64,000 nt of DNA from Mytilus trossulus. Lineage: Eukaryota; Mollusca; Bivalvia; Mytilida; Mytilidae. The translations under genes and the position numbers were made by a program. Below, in pieces: positions 12,949 to 28,000 of the stretch. The stretch's first letter is position 1. Each line of letters opens with the position of its first letter. Where the stretch lies: NCBI RefSeq assembly GCF_036588685.1, contig NC_086378.1:38727578-38791577 (forward strand), read 5' to 3'. The notes below the pieces were generated by a model, which had not been told where the DNA came from, searched no databases, and saw nothing but the letters and a program-made list of their open reading frames with translations.

Positions 12949-13043
12949 TTATGCACCAACCTTGTCAATCTGAATGAAAATTTGTCCTCTCTGATCTGAA
13001 TATTCTATACACCTGGACTTTTCTCTACAGTAGTCAAAATCCA
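12949..13043 (-). CDS. FBXO15: Putative terminal exon of the FBXO15-like gene
   Basis: Acceptor TTTCAAG|TGGAT. The split codon A|TG joins the previous exon (donor GACA|GTAAGT at 13927). The frame reads through ...FIQIDKVGA to TAA at 12949-12951. A possible donor (AAG|GTTGGT at 12960) lies nine bases before the stop, so the protein may either end here, about 25 residues shorter than human, or continue into an exon I could not place. Confidence 0.6.
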
Positions 13044-16000
13044 CTTGAAAGAAATATAGTATATCATCATAAAAAATCTACATTGACTCTTTGTTTGGTA
13101 TTATAAATTCTATCTTGTTGGTATTTAAGAGAGCTTTTAATTTTGTTCTGAAATTAATTTCACATCTTTATACTCATATATTTATTGTTTATTCACAAAC
13201 ATACTATCAATCATGAAGGCAACAATTGATTCAGTCTTTTATTAATCAGCTGAATTTTGCTAAATATAGTGTTTACAACATCATTTTCCAAAGTTTCACA
13301 AACTGGTCTATCGCTAAATCTGATTTTATCATTTTTCATAGAATATATAATTGTGTAATCTAGATTTTCACAATTGAAAAGATACAGTGGAGGTGTATCT
13401 GCATGCAGATTAAAATGAAGTTTCAAAATTATAAAAAAAATAAATCCAATTAATTCAAATAATTCGATTAGTGTAAATTTCAATACAGGAATGATACAAG
13501 TTGATATTTACAAAATACACTTATAAGCCATTGAAGAAAACTCAGGGAAAGCAGCTATTATTCTGCATACAGCTGAAATAAATGAATGCTAATGCAAACT
13601 TTTCACCAAATATAAATGATGTCAAAAAATTAGTTTATGAAATAGATCCAGTCAGAAAACTTAATACTAGGTTTTTAAGTTATCCCAATGGCAGAATAAT
13701 GTTTTAACTAGCTTTGTGACATCCATTCAATATCACATCTTCCCCTTTAAATTGATACTGTCCATGATATATGGATTTGCAGCAAGTCTGCTGTCTTTCA
13801 TGCAATAATTGCTATTTCTCAGTAGATTTTAATTCCATTGATTGATTGATCATTGCTTTATGCTGATGCGCAATAAGGGTATACATCATGTAATTTTGTT
13901 TATTTATAAATTCAACTCCAACTTACTGTCAAATGTGAATTTTCTACTTCCCTCCTTCTTCACACTTACAGCAGAACTAAAATAGATAGGAATATTACAT
14001 TTATTTTCATTTTAATTTGGTTGAAGAATTATTCTTATTTGGCCATCTACTTTCTTTTTCTTTTTTCTTTTTTATCAAAATGCAATAACGAAAAATAGCT
14101 TGGGGTAAATCTGAGTATGAAAATTCGTAACTTTAGTTCAATCTAAATTGACATCTATTTAATTAGCATTCTATGAGAATAAGGAGACAGATAAAAATTG
14201 ATTGATTGATTGATTGGTGATTGCTTTAAGCTGCATTAGCACTAAAAAGCTATATCACAACAATAAAATGGAACTAGAACACAATTCAAAAGAAAACAAC
14301 TATTGTTTAATGATACAGTTTCACTTTAGTGTTAATTGCATATGCATTTGCAATTAATTGAGCCCCAGTCCTTTCGTTCTAAATTGTCTCAGTATTATTT
14401 TTTCCAATAGATTTTATTGAGTTCTGATTTTCTTTGCAATACAAATTGCAATACTTAACAAATTACAATAAAAATATATTTTAAACCATAAAAGCAGCCT
14501 CATAGCACTTACCAACAATTCCATACAACCTGTCCTTCGTTATCTATAAACAAAGCATCTAGACAGCATACATCCTAAATACAAATAAAAACATCAAATC
14601 ATATAGAAACAATAATGGAGCGCTCTCTACAGTGGGAAAATATTTTTCCTATACTGGCTTTTTGTTTTACAGTGATGTTGTCAGCAGTTAGAGAAAATAA
14701 AAATTGGTCAATGTTTCAAATGGCCAGGTTGCAATATTTGTGACTAATCAATGTTAAATTTTTACAGTGTAGTTGGAATTATATGAAGTTGTAAATTTTG
14801 CAAAAAAAAATAAGTTTCCCAAGTCTGGTAAAATGTTAAAAAAAAACAACTCCATAAAAGTAGGGACATTCAACATATGTGCATTTCAGGCATCTGTGTT
14901 GAAAACTGCAGGAGTTTATAACACATATCAGGTATCCATTTTTCGTGCCAGCACACATACTTTAAGAGGGTTTTGGACTTCCTCCAACACAACAAAAAAT
15001 AGATTACGAGTATGATCATTCAAAATAACCTGTTACTTGTAACTGACAGTAAGTATAAGCATTTAAAGAACAAGCTCTTTGCATATAATTTGAATAACAT
15101 GTTAGCTCCTTGCACAGTATCAGGTTAAAGATAATAGCATTTAACCTATGTAGGCCCCACAAACATGTTAAACACTGCCACATTATATATGTGTCTGTTC
15201 TATGTCAAACGCCTGTAATTCAGCGATTCTCTTTTGTTGCAGTATATCATATTTGTTTTTCAATTTGTTGTTTTCTTACATGAATTAGGCCATTAGTTTT
15301 TTTTTGTTAGAATTGCTTTACTTTTGCTATGTCAGGACAGTTTAAAGCTAGCTATGCTTTATGTGTTATGGCCATTGTTGAAGGATTACATATATGACCT
15401 ATAGCTGTTAACTTTTACATCATTTGGTCTCTGATGGAAAGATGTCTCATAAGTCATAAGCAATCTTACCATATTTTTATTTTCATTAGTTAGAATGTTT
15501 TTTTCTTGTCATTGGTAAAATTTATTAATGAGAACTTCAAATACATTAAATACAATTTTTATAACCCTTTATAGAGATGTATCATGGAAACTTGCTTGAA
15601 GCAACAAAATAACAAACCTTTATTTTGTTTTTGAAAGCATCTGTCTTCCATGGAAATTCAAGTTCTTTTTGAAGTATCTGTCTATCAGTCTCCTTCATAA
15701 GATGAAAATGTGCAAAACCATTTCCTAAAATGTGTATCAAAATAATATAAAACATCTTTCTTTTATAATGAACTAGCTTCATTTATATTATACAGAACAT
15801 GATGATACATTTTATGCTAAATTCTATTTTTAAGGGATATAACATCATTTTTATGATCTAACAAGTATAACATCTATCCAAAATGATTTCTTCTTTGATC
15901 AAAATGTGGAATTCTTTGACATTAAAAAAACTGTAAGTAGACAATGTGAATAAGCATGCAAGTCAAAAGGGCACATGGAACCTTTGTGAATTATGCAAAA

Positions 16001-19000
16001 ATATACAAATGGGAAGAGCATGAAAAGAGGGGTTTTGTTTTAGATTTGATTGCTTGGTTCAGGTGTTTGCTTTATGCTATCTTAGCTCAAACAGCTATAT
16101 GGCAGTGATATTATTTTCAAGAGTGAGAAATTTGAAAAAAAGTATAGTTTTTAGTGCTTCTATATTTAATTTGAGATTTGTTTAGGTGCTTTTATTTGAT
16201 GTTTTGATCCCATTTATTATTTTTTCCAAAATTTCCAGTCCCATTCAAGGTCAACTTTAGAATGGAAAAGATTGTAGCTTTTAATACCTTAATGTATTGT
16301 CATTTTTATAAAGTATGTCTGTTTGTCAAGAAGAGTGTGAACATGAAAGAGATTTCAATTTCAATTAACATATTCAAAACTAACTGACAATGCTAAGCCA
16401 TAGCTACTAACCTAGCAAAATGTTGGTATGACTTTGGAAATAAGGAATTTCAGGCACATAAAAGTAATGGACATAAAAAAAGGTAGACAAACACAATAAG
16501 TTTTGGATTGAGTTTAGCCTTCCAATTGATACTTTATAGTGTGTTTTTCTATATTGTATGTTATACTTTTGTTTCAGAAAAAGGGAGAAGGTTTGGTACC
16601 ATTAAAACATTTAATCCTGCAGCAAATGTTTGCACCTGTCCTAAGTCAGGAATCTGATGTACAATAGTTGTTGTTTGTTTATGTAATTTATACATGTTTC
16701 TCATTTCTCGTTATATAGATTAGACAGTTGGTTTTCCTGTTTGAATGGTTTTACACTAGTAATTTTGGGGCCCTTTGTTGTTTGGTGTGAGTCATGGCTC
16801 TGTGTTAAAGAATGTACATTGACCTATAATGGTTTACTTTTATAAATTGTTATTTGGATGGAGAGTTGTCTCATTGGCACTCACACCACATCTTTCGTAT
16901 ATCTATATACAAAGACATACCTTTAGTAGGCAGACATAAAAGGTAAATTGTGTGTCCCTTCTTCACATACCATACCCATTCGGCAAAGAATGGCATTGGA
17001 AAGTATTTCATATTTTTTCGAACAATATCTGACTAATTCACTATTTATGTTCTTCTACTGGATAAACTTACTAATATCTGAGTTTGGACATTCTACATTG
17101 GTGAACTGTTGGTCCCAGATCTCTTGCTTCATTGTTCTAAGCTGTATAGTACAACTGTAGCCATATAAACCTGTATATATTCAATACTTTTGTTATTCAA
17201 ACACATAAAATACAAAACAATCCATAAAATAAAAACAAATAGTTGAAAAATGACAAAATCAAGCACGATTAAAGCAACCTAATTCTAAATCTAATTAAGA
17301 CTTCAAGGGTCTGGGTGGATCACCTAACAATCTCAGAGCAGAGATCTGAATTGCAACAGGAACCTAAAGTTAAAACAACTTTTAATAATATGTTTTTATA
17401 TGGTATTAACTTTTTAATTATCTTCTAATGCTGCTCTTGAGACAAACATGTAGACCAATTGTTAGGAATGTTGTTTTTTTTAGGTTTTTTTTCTAGCTTT
17501 TTTCTAGCTTCCTATGGAAGCAAGCATATTTTGACCCTGTTTTTTTAAATTATGTGCTGTCCTTTTTTTCTGTGTTTAAGTAATTGTGTATCCTGTTGGT
17601 AGCTGTACTGCCTTTTTTTTTTAACACAGAATATTAAAAAAACTGCATATCTTTTGTAGACAGACATAAAAGAAAATGACATTCTGATAATTGGTTGCAG
17701 ATATGTCATATTTTATGCTGTACATCTTCTATTCAATTGATTGTATGTAACAAATCATTTACATGTCTGATTTATTCCTGGTTTTAAGTTTCAAGATCCT
17801 TTTGATGGAGTTACACTAAACAGTTTTTTGTCTTCCCATGACTAGACTAAGAAATTATTATTTAAGTTGGCAACATCAAAAAGATAACACATCTTTTCGA
17901 ACCTTTAATGAATCTCAACATATTAGTAAATAAAACTATTGAACAAACCATATGTAGACTCAGATAAACAGCCAAGACTTTTTTCTTTTGGTGACTGATA
18001 CATCCTTTAATAAAAGAAAAAAATCAACAGTTTATCAAACAAAATATAATTTCTTATACTGCACTTATATTCATTTTTGTACGTATTGTTATGCGTTTAC
18101 TTTTCTACATTGGCTAGAGGTATAGGGGGAGGGTTGAGATCTTATAAACATGTTTAACCTTGCTGCATTTTTGCGCCTGTCCCAAGTCAGGAGCCTCTTG
18201 CCTTTGTTAGTCTTGTATTTTTTTAATTTTAGTTTCTTGTGTACAATTTGGAAATTAGTGTGGCGTTCATTATCACTGAAATAGTATATATTTGTTTAGG
18301 GGCCAGCTGAAGGACGCCTCCAGGTGCGGGAATTTATCGCTACAATGAAGACCTGTTGGTGACCTTCTGCTGTTGTTTTTTCTATGGTCGGGTTGTTGTC
18401 TCTTTGACACATTCTCCATTTCCATTCTCAATTTTATGACTAATATGGATTTATTTATTTTCGTAGGTACCAATTTTTGAGGATTAGGGAAAACTTGCAT
18501 GTTGTGGATATCTAATTTCGTGGTTTTGCTGAAGTCTGTATACAAGTATATAGGAAATATGTCATTTGTTGTACATCTAGTTTTGTGGTTCCTTTATACC
18601 TACAAAATCCACAAAATTGGGTATCCACATATAATAATAAATCAACAGTAAAATATTTGTAGAGGGTTTCACAGAAACGTATGTCTTGCCTGTGATTGCT
18701 GATGTCAGTGTAAAAGTGTAAATCAAACACTCTTTCTACATATATATGCTAAAAAAAATTATCTTAAAGATTAGCTTCTGTCCAAGTTACAGAACAATTC
18801 ATGAAAACTGAAGGTTTATAAATTTATCATGTTAATTTTTTTTTATTTCAGAGTGTCTGTTAATGTCAACTGCAAAAACATTAGTTTATCTAAATATTGA
18901 AATAAAATAAAATTTTAAAATATTGAAATAAAAATAAAATATTGAAATATTGAAATAAAAAATATTTTCAAAATTTTGCTTCAGACATTATCCTTTTACA

Positions 19001-22000
19001 AACTTTTACAATAGACTGTAAAAGATAAGAATCTTAATAACATTGTAGACTAAATCCAATGGATGCTGAATGTATAAAAACCCATTTACTAACTTTGATG
19101 CTGTTCCCATGATACATTTTTTCACCAAACCAGGAAGCCCAGCAGCTATCACGATAAAAGCAATTTCTCCACCTTCCTACAAAGAAAGATACATAATAAA
19201 CTTCAGAAGAATTTTATAAATAAAGAGTCATTTAATTGATTCTTATTTTTTTTTTAAATGAAATGAATTTTAAATATTTGTTTAATATGTAACTAGATAC
19301 AGTTCGTGCATTTTTAAGACATACAAATACTCTTATTGTAGTGCCTAAATGCCTCTATAGTGTATATTTGATGCTTTCTTCAATATGTGATTAATATAAT
19401 TGGGGAGAACATGAATAAATTCACTTATAGATCAAGACTTTGGATTACAAGAAAACACATGCTGAATCAAAAACAGGTTTAAAATAACAATAATAAATAT
19501 GGAGTGAATTAATATTGTAGACTGTCCAACTAATTTTAATGTGTGCGCATATTTTTGGCAACTTTATATTATCATGAATATGTCAAACTTAGATTTTCTC
19601 TATATATTTATTCACCAACAACAGAAAATCAGAAAAATGAATTGGTAAAGAAATCAAAGTCAGAAGTCTGAAAGAAAAAAAAACGCAAAAAAGTTTCTAT
19701 GAAAATCAGTTATTGAGTTCACATTTAAATTACTTCAATGTCATTCGCCAATAAAAAAAATTTGCTTGGATAATTTTTATACAACATATACAATCATAAT
19801 TTTAATTTACCTTCCATACACCAATTGTAATACCATCTGCAAGTGCAAACACTTTTAGATTTTCATCAGTACCAACAGGCTTTAATTTGTCTAGTACTAA
19901 ACTAAGTTTTTGTTCCATTGAGTATAAAAGTGACCTTTGGTATGGCCTAAAAAGAAAATTTTGATATCATAAGACTGCTTAACTATGTTGTTTAAATCAA
20001 GCTGTTCAATCATCAAAAGTAAAACACAATTTTCTTGACTACTGGTACATTACAACAGTTACAAACCAATTAGATGACCTAACTGGTAAACCGAAGTTAT
20101 TAGACTAGCTCATATACATGTATTACCTAACCCCTCACAAGTTTATACTTTTTTCATTTGATTTCATTTTCCCATATATTTTTCTATCAGGAATATAAAT
20201 TTGAATTTCATCTATTAAAAATAGAACAAAAATTTAGAAGTTGTTAACGGTACTATTCACTTTATATCAAATAAAAACTTAATTATCTCCCCTTTCAATA
20301 TTTAGGACCAATATGTTATTCCTTTAGACATATCAAATTTTTAAAATAAGTATAATAATTCTAAATAAATTAAATGTTGTAACATTTAAAGTTATCACAA
20401 ACTTCTTTTAAAACAATTTTCTGCAGATTTTGATCACAAAATAATTACCCGTTTGAGACTACTTTTCCAGTTTTACTGTCATGAAATAGAGGGTTACAAG
20501 AATACAGTGAGAGTTTCTTTACATTATTAACTGGTATCATCTTTAGCGAGAACCATCTGACTGACACAGACATAAGGTGATAACTTATATCCTGGTGTTG
20601 TAAACAATGTTCATTCCCACTAGTGTCTGTCATAACTATCTGCCATGATATTCCACCAAACCTAAGGTAGATCAAAATCACAAAATGTCTAAAGTACATA
20701 TGATACATCTTTAAAAACATAACTACTTTAAATTAAGATATTTTGGTTATGGTCATCTTTTTGTTCCTAAGATTACATGATCAATAGAAATTGTGACTAA
20801 GATATTAGTTTTCAATCGATAAACTGAAAGTTATTATGGACAAATAAGAATTAGCTGCATGATTGGTGCAATGCTCACAATTAAAAACTCATGACTTGCT
20901 TAACTGCAAACAAAATATAAATCAGGTGTTCCAGGGGAAAATGGGACAGAAATAAAGTTGGAAACCCCTATAGAGTGAGGGATTAATGTAAATTTTGCTT
21001 ATTGAAACCACAAATCTAAGTGTCCACAAAGTTAATTATTTTTCTTCAGACTTGGATTGAGAATTTGTTAAAATCTGATAGCATCAACAAAAATGTTTCC
21101 TTAATTATCAATGAAAGTTGGTAGCCCTGTAGTCCAGTAAATCTAGCATAAATTTGACCCTAACCTTGAAGTTATTGCAACAGAAGATTTATAAATTTCA
21201 ATCTTTAGTATTATACCCCAAATCTACACAGAAAAAAAGTTCCATAAAAGCAGAAAACTAAAAAAATATGATTTTAAAATTCCTAAGTAGATTTGCATTG
21301 ATATGGGAGATAACTCTGCAAAACAGGCAGAAATATCCATAAAAATTGAAACAAAATTATAACTTTACTGTTTCTATTCAACAGAATGTATTTGTTCTTG
21401 ATATATGAGCCATCTTTAGAGTATAACAAACAACTCTAAAGGTGTTTGCCTATCTTTTTTCAAGCTACAACCTAGATCTTATAATTCATTAGTTGACCAT
21501 TTATTAGATTTTTCAGCATGTCAAGATAATCTCAAGTTGAATAAGACTAAATAAACATGTATTCTTCTTTTTGAGGTTTGAAATATCTTTAAACAGGTTA
21601 GATGCTGAACAAATATAATTGACAGATATAAACAATACCAAAAACTCACATTATTTTTTCTAAATGGTCACAAAGCCATAAATTTGCAATTTCTTTAATG
21701 ATTAATGAAAATACCCATAACGCTTCAGTTTTTGTGCATTTCATGAGCAGAAGATTATACAATTTAGTCAAATAAGAACTTATAACCCCATTGAAGTATC
21801 ATGTTTTAAATAATTTTTAAGAAAATCAACCAAAAACTGACAGGAAAAAAGACTAATTTTTGCAGAGTTATTTCCCTTTCCAATGTTAATGGAAGTACAC
21901 CACTAATTCATGGTCCCATTACTTTCTATGTTAAATTCCTCCATTTCAACCAGGCACACCTCTTTCATTTTAAGTTCAAATAAAGGGGCAATCATTGCAT

Positions 22001-25000
22001 GTCAAAGCAACACTTTATGGTGTCTTCTACTGAAAAAATCAGCATAGCTTACATGGCATATAAGAAAGAACTGGTTCCCGGAACTTGGGATGTACCAAAA
22101 CAGGTACTTCAGATTTGACAAACAGACCAAATGTACCCTCTTTTTAAAATTTGCTGCAGTTTTTTAAATATTTAAAATTAAAAGTCCAAAAGTGTTCTAC
22201 AATGATCACCAGTCCTTCAGCTTTCATTTGAAGCCAAAAATACCTAAATATCCTACATATTTGAAAGTTACACTCATGCGTAGGAACTATTTTGCTTTAA
22301 ATATGTACTACTTTCTGGTATGTGCTTTCTGGCCAGGCCCGAATTAGTGGTGTTACACCTAATATCCATACGAAATTTAGAATTGAAAATTTGAGTTTTC
22401 CTCAAGTAATATCTTATCACAAACTTCTTTTATAAGTAAATGCCTGTACCAAGTCAGGAATATGACAGTTCTTGTCCATTCGTTTTTGATGCATTTTGTT
22501 TTTTGATTTTGCCATGTGATTATGGACTTTCCAAATTGATTTTCCTCTGAGTTCAGTATTTTTGTGATTTTACTTTTTATGAGACTTTTTTTCTGTGTAT
22601 ATTTGGGGCCTAATGCTATAGATTAGAACTAAAACATGTTCTGTTGCAATTAGTTTGAGGTTCAAACTAAGTTTGAATGGACTACTGAAAATAAATGAAT
22701 CTGCAGTAGACTGATATTTTCCTTAAGCAAATATTGGTGATTTTTGCAATCTGTTGTACTGTCCAATATTTTTGGTAAATCATACTTTTCAAATGTATTT
22801 TGAGAAAAAAAAACTATCTTAGGCCACACCAATTTAATTTCTTGTTCTACGGATTTTTGGACTTCAAAAATTGGGGCGAGCAAGCGATTTGAAAATTTTA
22901 ATAAAAAAATATTTAATTTGCAAATTTTTGAGGCGAAGCCTAAAAAGTAAAGGCGAGTGATTATATTTTTTTTTTGTAAACATAAATTTGTAGGTTTTGA
23001 CTATATTAAAACTTGATTTATCTCTTATACCTTGACAATTCTTTAATTTATGGAGTATTTTTTCCCTGTTCAACAAGAAATAATTGAATAATTAAATCTG
23101 GTCTATGTATGTGTGACTGACAATGAGACCATTCTCCATCCAAGTCATAATCAGGTTCAGAACAACCCCTTAATGTTATGAATATCCCTTTTATGAGGGG
23201 TCAATATAAGTTATAATATAATGTTTTTTGTAAAACACTTCAGTACAAAAGGGCTAATATTTTTCCAAAGAACTATAATATCTTTATGGTTTTAAATGGA
23301 CAAAAAATGTCCAAAAATTCTTTAATATTCCTGGACTTCAACCATGTTAACACATTTACTTGAACAGTTTAATATTATTCAAAATAAGTGGACCCCTCTT
23401 TTAGAAAATTGGTTTAAAATATAATGTATTTCTCCTCTTTTTGAGTTAAAATTCTAAGTTTTCAAAGGTAGTAGCACTATACAAGACAAATTCTTAGTAT
23501 TTCTATTTTCTTTTCTACAACAGTAAACATGGTAAAATGACCCACCCCTTCAAGGCCCTTGTCTGAGGGAGGGCTGTTCCCAACCTGATAATAACAAACA
23601 TAATGGGTCAAAGTACGGCCTTTTACACAGAGCTTTGATCCAGACCAAACAGCAAGCTATAAGGGACCACAACTTAGTATTGTACACAATTCGAACAGGA
23701 AACCCAACGATCTAATTTATATTTCCAAACGGGAAAATACCAATGAGCAACATCAACAAAAGATAACTGCTGAACGACAGGTCTCTGAATCAATCAGGAC
23801 AGGTGCACAAACCTGCAGTGGGAATGACTGTCAGCATACATTATAATTGCAGTTGAAGGCATATCCTTCAGAAGTTCTTTCTACTTTATTCTAACAACGA
23901 ACATTTTTCGAGAGGGAATATAAGTCAGGGGGAAAGAAACGGACACCAATGTTTTGTTCTGTACAGGTATTTTTGGCAATCGCTGTTATATTTATATCGG
24001 AGCACTCCCACTTGGAATAAATTGCTTTTAATGCTGAACAATTATTCTCACAGATATTTACAGTGTTGTTGGGAGCTTATATGTTTAAAATCGTCATATA
24101 AAGGTTAGACTGTGATTTTAAAACAAACGTTTCAGATCTTTTTATAATATTAACAAAAAAACGGTGTGGGAAATGGACATGATTACATTTCCGGATGCGG
24201 GAATATAATAAAAATAAAAAAAAATCTGTTTAAAAAAAATTAGGTGCGGGCGGGTCCGTGGAACAAGGAATCACATTGTTGTGGCCTTACCATCAGTTTA
24301 TGCCTTTTGCATTATGTTTTAACTTAAAAAACTGTGAACTAACTTATTTCCATGGATACCTTATTTGGCATTTATATGTATCCTTTTCAGACTTGTGCGT
24401 GTTGATGTTTTTTCAGTGGTTGTTCTCTTCTGTTATTAATATTTAAGATGGATTTATTTGAAGGAAGACAAGTTTTTTATTTACCCAAGGTTAAATTTGC
24501 ATTATTGTCTTACTCGCCCAAAGGAAAGAAAATTAGTTTGTTTACATTAATCTTTTTCTTACTTGAAGGCATTTTCAACATCTTTGCAATGAATAACACC
24601 TGTATATGGATTCTTTTTCTTCTGCAGTTTTAGAATTCTTTTGTTTCTCATCTCTATGCACCTTAAATAAATAAAAACATAAAACTAACAAGAATTTGAG
24701 TCCCTAGGTCGCTGTGCCCTGCATATACTAGCACTTTTCCATGGTAAGTAAACTGTGAAATTTGAATAAAATTTCTAGTATGCCATATATATAATATCTT
24801 CATTATTTGGTTAATGTAGATAGTTGCCTCATTTTCAATCATACCTCATCTCCTAATTTTAATACTTTTGGGTCAGTTTAAAAATGTTTCATCCAATACT
24901 TTCAGGAAAAGTAACTTAAAGCAAACCTCTAAACTTATATGGAACATATACAAACAAATTTTATATTACTGGGGTTATATTATTGATTTTTTTTACAAAA

Positions 25001-28000
25001 TTAAAGTACTATTTTTTATAAATTTTAGGTTACATATATTTAGTTAAACAGTGCTAGATACTTAGTTGATAATTCTAACAAGTGGAAAAATATAACTTTG
25101 TAACTATAAATGACAATTCTAAACTTACATGTCAACTGAGACAACTATTACTGTAATTGTATTTTAAGACAAAAAAAGTCACATGATATACAATTAGATT
25201 TGAGAAATACAATAAAAGAATAAAATAAATACGATATTGGTATATCATTGTAAAATTAAACAATATAGCAGACAAGAACATCTTTTCTTAAATTAATATG
25301 ATATTTAAATAAATTAAAAAAAAATATAAAATACTTTAAAAATTAAATAATACTATTAGTAACAACCTCTGCATAAAACTCGATTTCAGATTGGATGACT
25401 TCAGGTCTCCAAGCTGTTGACCGCCTACTTGGGAAGGAACACATGCTTGTAGCAATGGCTTCCATAATAAACTAAAATACAAAAGATGGTCATGATTAAT
25501 CATAAACTCATTTCACATATATTTTACATGATTTCATTCTTGTAGCAATGACTTCCACATTAAACTGATATAATAACAAGACATTCCTAAGAGTCAGGGA
25601 TTAACTTAAAAAACAAATATGAAGTTCCAGTAATTAAGTAGGTCTTTGTACAATAATTTATATACAGTAATTTGTCTCAAATTTATTATGACATCCTTAA
25701 AAAATGTTTGCTAAATCATGGAAATATGTAAAACTCCGAAAAATAAATATAAGATAAAACTCTTGAATATATAATGAATTTCAAGATGGATTTTTATAAT
25801 TTTTAGATTTTGACCCTGTGAGCAAATCAAATACAGGAGAAATTGTCCATAGTTCTAATTTTATTTATGCTCATTCAACATTTTCAATATATTTGAAAAA
25901 TCCAAAGTAATAATAGCAAACAGGACAGATCTAAAAAAAAAAATCTCACATGTTAAAACTTATTTAAAATGTACTGCCGAGTTGCTGATCAAATATCATG
26001 AATATAAAGTCATTCTGTCCTGATAAAAGTTTAATTGATATATTTGTCGGAAGAACAGACAGAGAAGATGATTGCAACCTCACTTAAAGAGTGGGGATAT
26101 AACAATTTTTTTTTATTGTTTATACATCATTACATAGAAAAATCATTGAACGAAAAATCCTTTTATTCTGTGAGTGTACACAAAATAACTAAACTTCATA
26201 AATCAGATTAAATACTGTTAAAAATATGTAAACTGATCTTATAAAAGGATATAAATACTTGTTTGATGAAATATGCATGCAGAAAATAACAATAATTACT
26301 TATCAGATGAAAGCTGGTGCCACAGATGACAGACTTGAGCCACAGATAACAATTCTCCTATTGACAGATATCCAAATATCTTTAGTATGATTTCATTTGG
26401 TAAACTGAAAAGTAAATGAAAAACATTGTTATCACTTTTACACAGATAGTGAATGAATATTAATTGCTAATTAAAAGTTACTTGTGCTAAAAACTCAAAC
26501 ATGTTATGGTTATGGACATTTCATTTCGAATTTTCCATAAAATTCAGTACTGTTGTTATTTCCCTTTTTTATGATACAGTTTGTAGTATAAATCCAGGAC
26601 TGCTTAATTCACTTGCCCAGATGAAATACAGATACTAAAATTAAATAACTTCAAATTCTGGTCAACATAGAATGACTATTGAATGAGATCTCCTTAAGAA
26701 AGAGACATTTAAATAAAAAGATGCTCATACAAACCAAAAATCAATGGTTTATTTAATTAGCAACGGTAATACTTAGTCATTGCAAAGGAAATAAACTGGT
26801 TCCCCAGAATCAGATGGTGTTTGAAATGGTATTTAGTTTTAACAAGGTTAACTGCAAGAGTCATTCAATGAGAACTTTATTTCTCATAGTTTGTATTTGT
26901 GTGCAGCAGAAGTAATTACTGAATGATTGCTTTTCAAGGAAAAATTTCAAGTTTCCATTGAATCAACTCAACAGAAGACAAAATGGAAGACAAATTTTAT
27001 CAAATCAAGACAGTTCACCTTCCACAAATTAAGATACTCTGATCAATACCAATTTGTATGTTTGGTCTATCTGATGAGTTAAGCCTTTTTCAACTGATTT
27101 TTATACTCCTTCTTATGTTGTACTGTTATACCACTGTCCCAGGTTAGGGGAGGGTTGGAATCCCGCTAACATGTTTAACCCCGCCACTTTATTTATGTAT
27201 GTGCCTGTCCCAAGTCAGGAGCCTATAATTCAGTGGTTGTCGTTTGTTTATGTGTTACATATTTGTTTTTTGTTCATTTTTTTTACAGAAATAAGGCCGT
27301 TACTTTTCTCGTTTGAATTGTTTTATATTGTCTTATCGGGGCCTTTTATAGCTGACTATGCGGTATGGGCTTTGCTCATTGTTGAAGGCCGTACAGTGAC
27401 CTATAGTTGTTAATGTTTGTGTCATTTTGGTCTTTTGTGGATAGTTGTCTCATTGGCAATCATACCACATCTTTTTTTATCAATCTTGGGAGATTGCTTT
27501 TTTATATTAATCCCATGAAAGGTTTAATTTGCTTTGCAATAAGACTATATTAAATGTAATGCATCACACAAGCAAATGCACTATTTAATTCAAAATTAAC
27601 TTACTCATATATTGTTGCTGTTTTTAGTCTCCTTGCATAGGTTTTAACTGCAGTCTTTCTGCTGGCTGGTACTCTATAAAACATATTGAGCCTTTGATTT
27701 TAAATTCTGTTTGTAAACTTAAGTTTGTAGTTATTTGTTTCAATCAAGAAATCATACCCTAACTTTTACAGTAATATTTTTTTATAATTATGGGTCAAGT
27801 ATACTTAACAATCCTTTGAGCAAACTTATTCTTCCAAGTTATCTCACCCCAACTTGGGCCAAGAGGTGTCAAATACTGAAAACAAGCTAACTTGAAGTAT
27901 AACAAACTAGTCTTTTCCTACATGAATTTGCATAAATAATAAATAATCAACTTTTGTCCAACATAGCAAATTGGTAATTACTTATGCAAACTTATTCAAT

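Noticed and set aside
13837-14217. ATTG runs considered as a CRISPR-like or regulatory array
   Set aside because: Simple microsatellites at the start of an interspersed repeat; no spacer structure.
27171-27413. 80-codon plus-strand frame, duplicated at 41255-41509, with hydrophobic segments
   Set aside because: Coincides with the CCACATC-family repeat, which occurs many times with stops in the same frame.
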